A stretch of DNA of 5,569 nt from Candidatus Woesearchaeota archaeon. Its GTDB lineage: Archaea; Nanobdellota; Nanobdellia; SCGC-AAA011-G17; GW2011-AR20. The stretch is taken from contig JAGVZB010000034.1 of assembly GCA_018302915.1 (NCBI GenBank), positions 1 to 5,569 of the forward strand. Reading direction: 5' to 3'. The stretch's first letter is position 1. The number at the start of each line of letters is the position of its first letter. The translations under genes and the position numbers were made by a program. Below, piece after piece: positions 4,770-5,569 of the stretch. Below the pieces are notes generated by a model, which saw only the letters and a list, made by a program, of their open reading frames with translations, did not search any database and was not told the origin of the DNA.

Positions 4770-5527
4770 ATTATGATAAATTTTTAGAAATAGTGTCTGA
4801 CAAAGGGTTTATTTCCAAATATCTAACCAAAGATTATTATCTAACAGTAATTTTATACCTAATCAATGATATAGAAGGTTTATATTTTAAAGGCGGAACA
4901 GCATTACAAAAAATATTCCTGAATTATTCCAGACTATCTGAAGATTTGGATTTTACATTAACTAGAGATGTTAGGGATATTATTGAAGAAGTGACATCCA
5001 AATTAAAAAATAGCGGGTTATTTGAAAAAATAACAAAAGACAAGGATGTTGAAGATTTTACAAGACTGGTTGTCCATTACAAGGATTTTTCTAATGAAGA
5101 TGATTTTGTATTCATTGATTTAAACAAAAGAGCTGAATTATTTTTAAAGCCTGAAAATCATAGGATAAAACATTTCTATGATGAGGATATTCCTGAATTT
5201 TCTGTTAATACCCTCTCAAAGGAAGAGATGGTTGCCGAAAAGATGGCTGCAACAATTGGAAGAAATCGTCCAAGGGACCATTATGATTTATATAAAATTA
5301 TTAAACTAGGCATTCCAATAAATATTGATTTGGTAAAAAAGAAATGCAGGCAATCCAAAGTGGAGTTCAGCATAATAAAAATGTTCAATAAAGCAAAAAT
5401 ATTGAAGAAAAGGTGGGATAAGGACTTAATGCCTTTGATAGCAGAAGAAATCTCTTTTCAGGAAGTTATGAAGATATTATCCAATTATTTTAAGCTTAAG
5501 GAAGAAAAAGATGAATTAAGGAAATAA
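4748..5527 (+). CDS. abiEii: AbiEii-family nucleotidyltransferase toxin (type IV toxin-antitoxin)
   Basis: The 259-aa product shows the AbiEii/AbiGii nucleotidyltransferase motifs in order: YFKGGTALQKIF (GGTAL at 49-53), SEDLDF (64-69, metal-binding D66 and D68), a probable third acidic residue at D124 in FIDLNKR, the lysine motif EEMVAEKMAA (K165), and RPRDHYDLYKI (175-185) with R176, D177 and D180. All catalytic positions are present, so the enzyme looks intact. Relatives bind GTP (AbiEii) or add nucleotides to tRNA acceptor ends (mycobacterial MenT), halting growth, sometimes upon phage infection. The target here is unknown. The gene starts 22 nt inside the antitoxin gene without a Shine-Dalgarno site, so its translation is probably coupled. 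Sampled sequence is lower in G+C than the transporter genes (about 27% versus 38% over one 60-nt line each). Confidence 0.9.
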   Translation: MDEIKRINYDKFLEIVSDKGFISKYLTKDYYLTVILYLINDIEGLYFKGGTALQKIFLNYSRLSEDLDFTLTRDVRDIIEEVTSKLKNSGLFEKITKDKDVEDFTRLVVHYKDFSNEDDFVFIDLNKRAELFLKPENHRIKHFYDEDIPEFSVNTLSKEEMVAEKMAATIGRNRPRDHYDLYKIIKLGIPINIDLVKKKCRQSKVEFSIIKMFNKAKILKKRWDKDLMPLIAEEISFQEVMKILSNYFKLKEEKDELRK

Positions 5528-5530
5528 ATT

Positions 5531-5562
5531 GATTAAATAACCTCGCTTACCCCTTCTTTTTT
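5531..5562. repeat. Right copy of the 32-bp direct repeat flanking the AbiE module
   Basis: It begins GATTAAATAACCTCGC and ends with TTC and six T, and is 29/32 identical to 4135-4166 with substitutions at repeat positions 8, 14 and 23. It begins 4 nt after the AbiEii stop codon. Confidence 0.8.
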
Positions 5563-5569
5563 ATTTAAT
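5533..5569 (-). CDS. 3' end of a possible minus-strand gene (partial)
   Basis: From the right edge the minus strand reads LNKKEGVSEVI and stops at TAA (5535-5533). The match to the left-hand remnant includes silent differences, suggesting this is the end of a coding gene convergent with the toxin gene. Only 11 codons are visible, so family and reality cannot be judged from this window. The alternative is that this is only the toxin gene's terminator. Confidence 0.35.
   Translation of the reverse strand, partial: LNKKEGVSEVI
5557..5562 (+). terminator. T-tract, candidate terminator of the AbiE operon
   Basis: Six T after a pyrimidine-rich stretch, 29 nt past the AbiEii stop, match the tract after the four-cysteine gene. 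No stable hairpin precedes it, which is normal for archaeal termination. Confidence 0.4.

Noticed and set aside
4135..5562. Flanking repeats as ends of an insertion sequence or as CRISPR repeats
   Set aside because: There is no transposase, the repeats are direct rather than inverted, and there are only two copies about 1.4 kb apart with genes between them.

Overview
The window looks archaeal, and probably comes from an AT-rich, compact DPANN-type genome (Woesearchaeota/Pacearchaeota-like). The lineage is inferred. What is visible is a set of four TATA boxes (TTATATAA, TTTATAAATA, TTTATAT, TTTATATA), each centred about 24-27 nt upstream of a start codon with no room for a leader. Genes inside operons instead use Shine-Dalgarno-like sites or overlapping ends. 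All substantial genes lie on the + strand.

Layout: (1) Positions 1-537 hold the 3' end of an unidentified membrane-protein gene and, 2 nt later, a stand-alone VKOR-family disulfide-generating membrane protein. (2) Positions 538-644 are intergenic, with a perfect 16-bp palindrome and a leaderless promoter. (3) Positions 645-1130 encode a 161-aa protein made of three gaplessly alignable Fis-like helix-turn-helix repeats. (4) Positions 1131-1245 are an AT-rich intergenic region with a 14-nt-period direct repeat and a promoter. (5) Positions 1246-3926 are a tight three-gene operon: MacB/LolD-type ABC ATPase, secreted and membrane-anchored beta-sandwich protein, MacB/FtsX-type permease. Together they would form a MacB-like machine in which an extracytoplasmic anchored protein takes the place of a MacA-type partner. 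(6) Positions 3958-4140 encode a 60-aa four-cysteine protein of unknown function from its own promoter. (7) Positions 4269-5527 are a type IV toxin-antitoxin pair, an AbiEi-like winged-helix antitoxin/repressor overlapping an AbiEii nucleotidyltransferase toxin.

The most unusual structure is a 32-bp direct repeat (29/32 identical) at 4135-4166 and 5531-5562 that brackets the AbiE module. Read on the minus strand, both copies encode the end of a similar protein (LNKKEWVS-stop and LNKKEGVSEVI-stop). The base differences just beyond the 32-bp core (CTG/TTA, AAC/AAT) are synonymous. The module may therefore sit between a degenerate gene remnant and the 3' end of a related minus-strand gene that runs out of the window. 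This would fit cargo inserted at, or duplicated with, a gene 3' end. The competing reading is that both copies are T-tract terminators shared by two + strand units.
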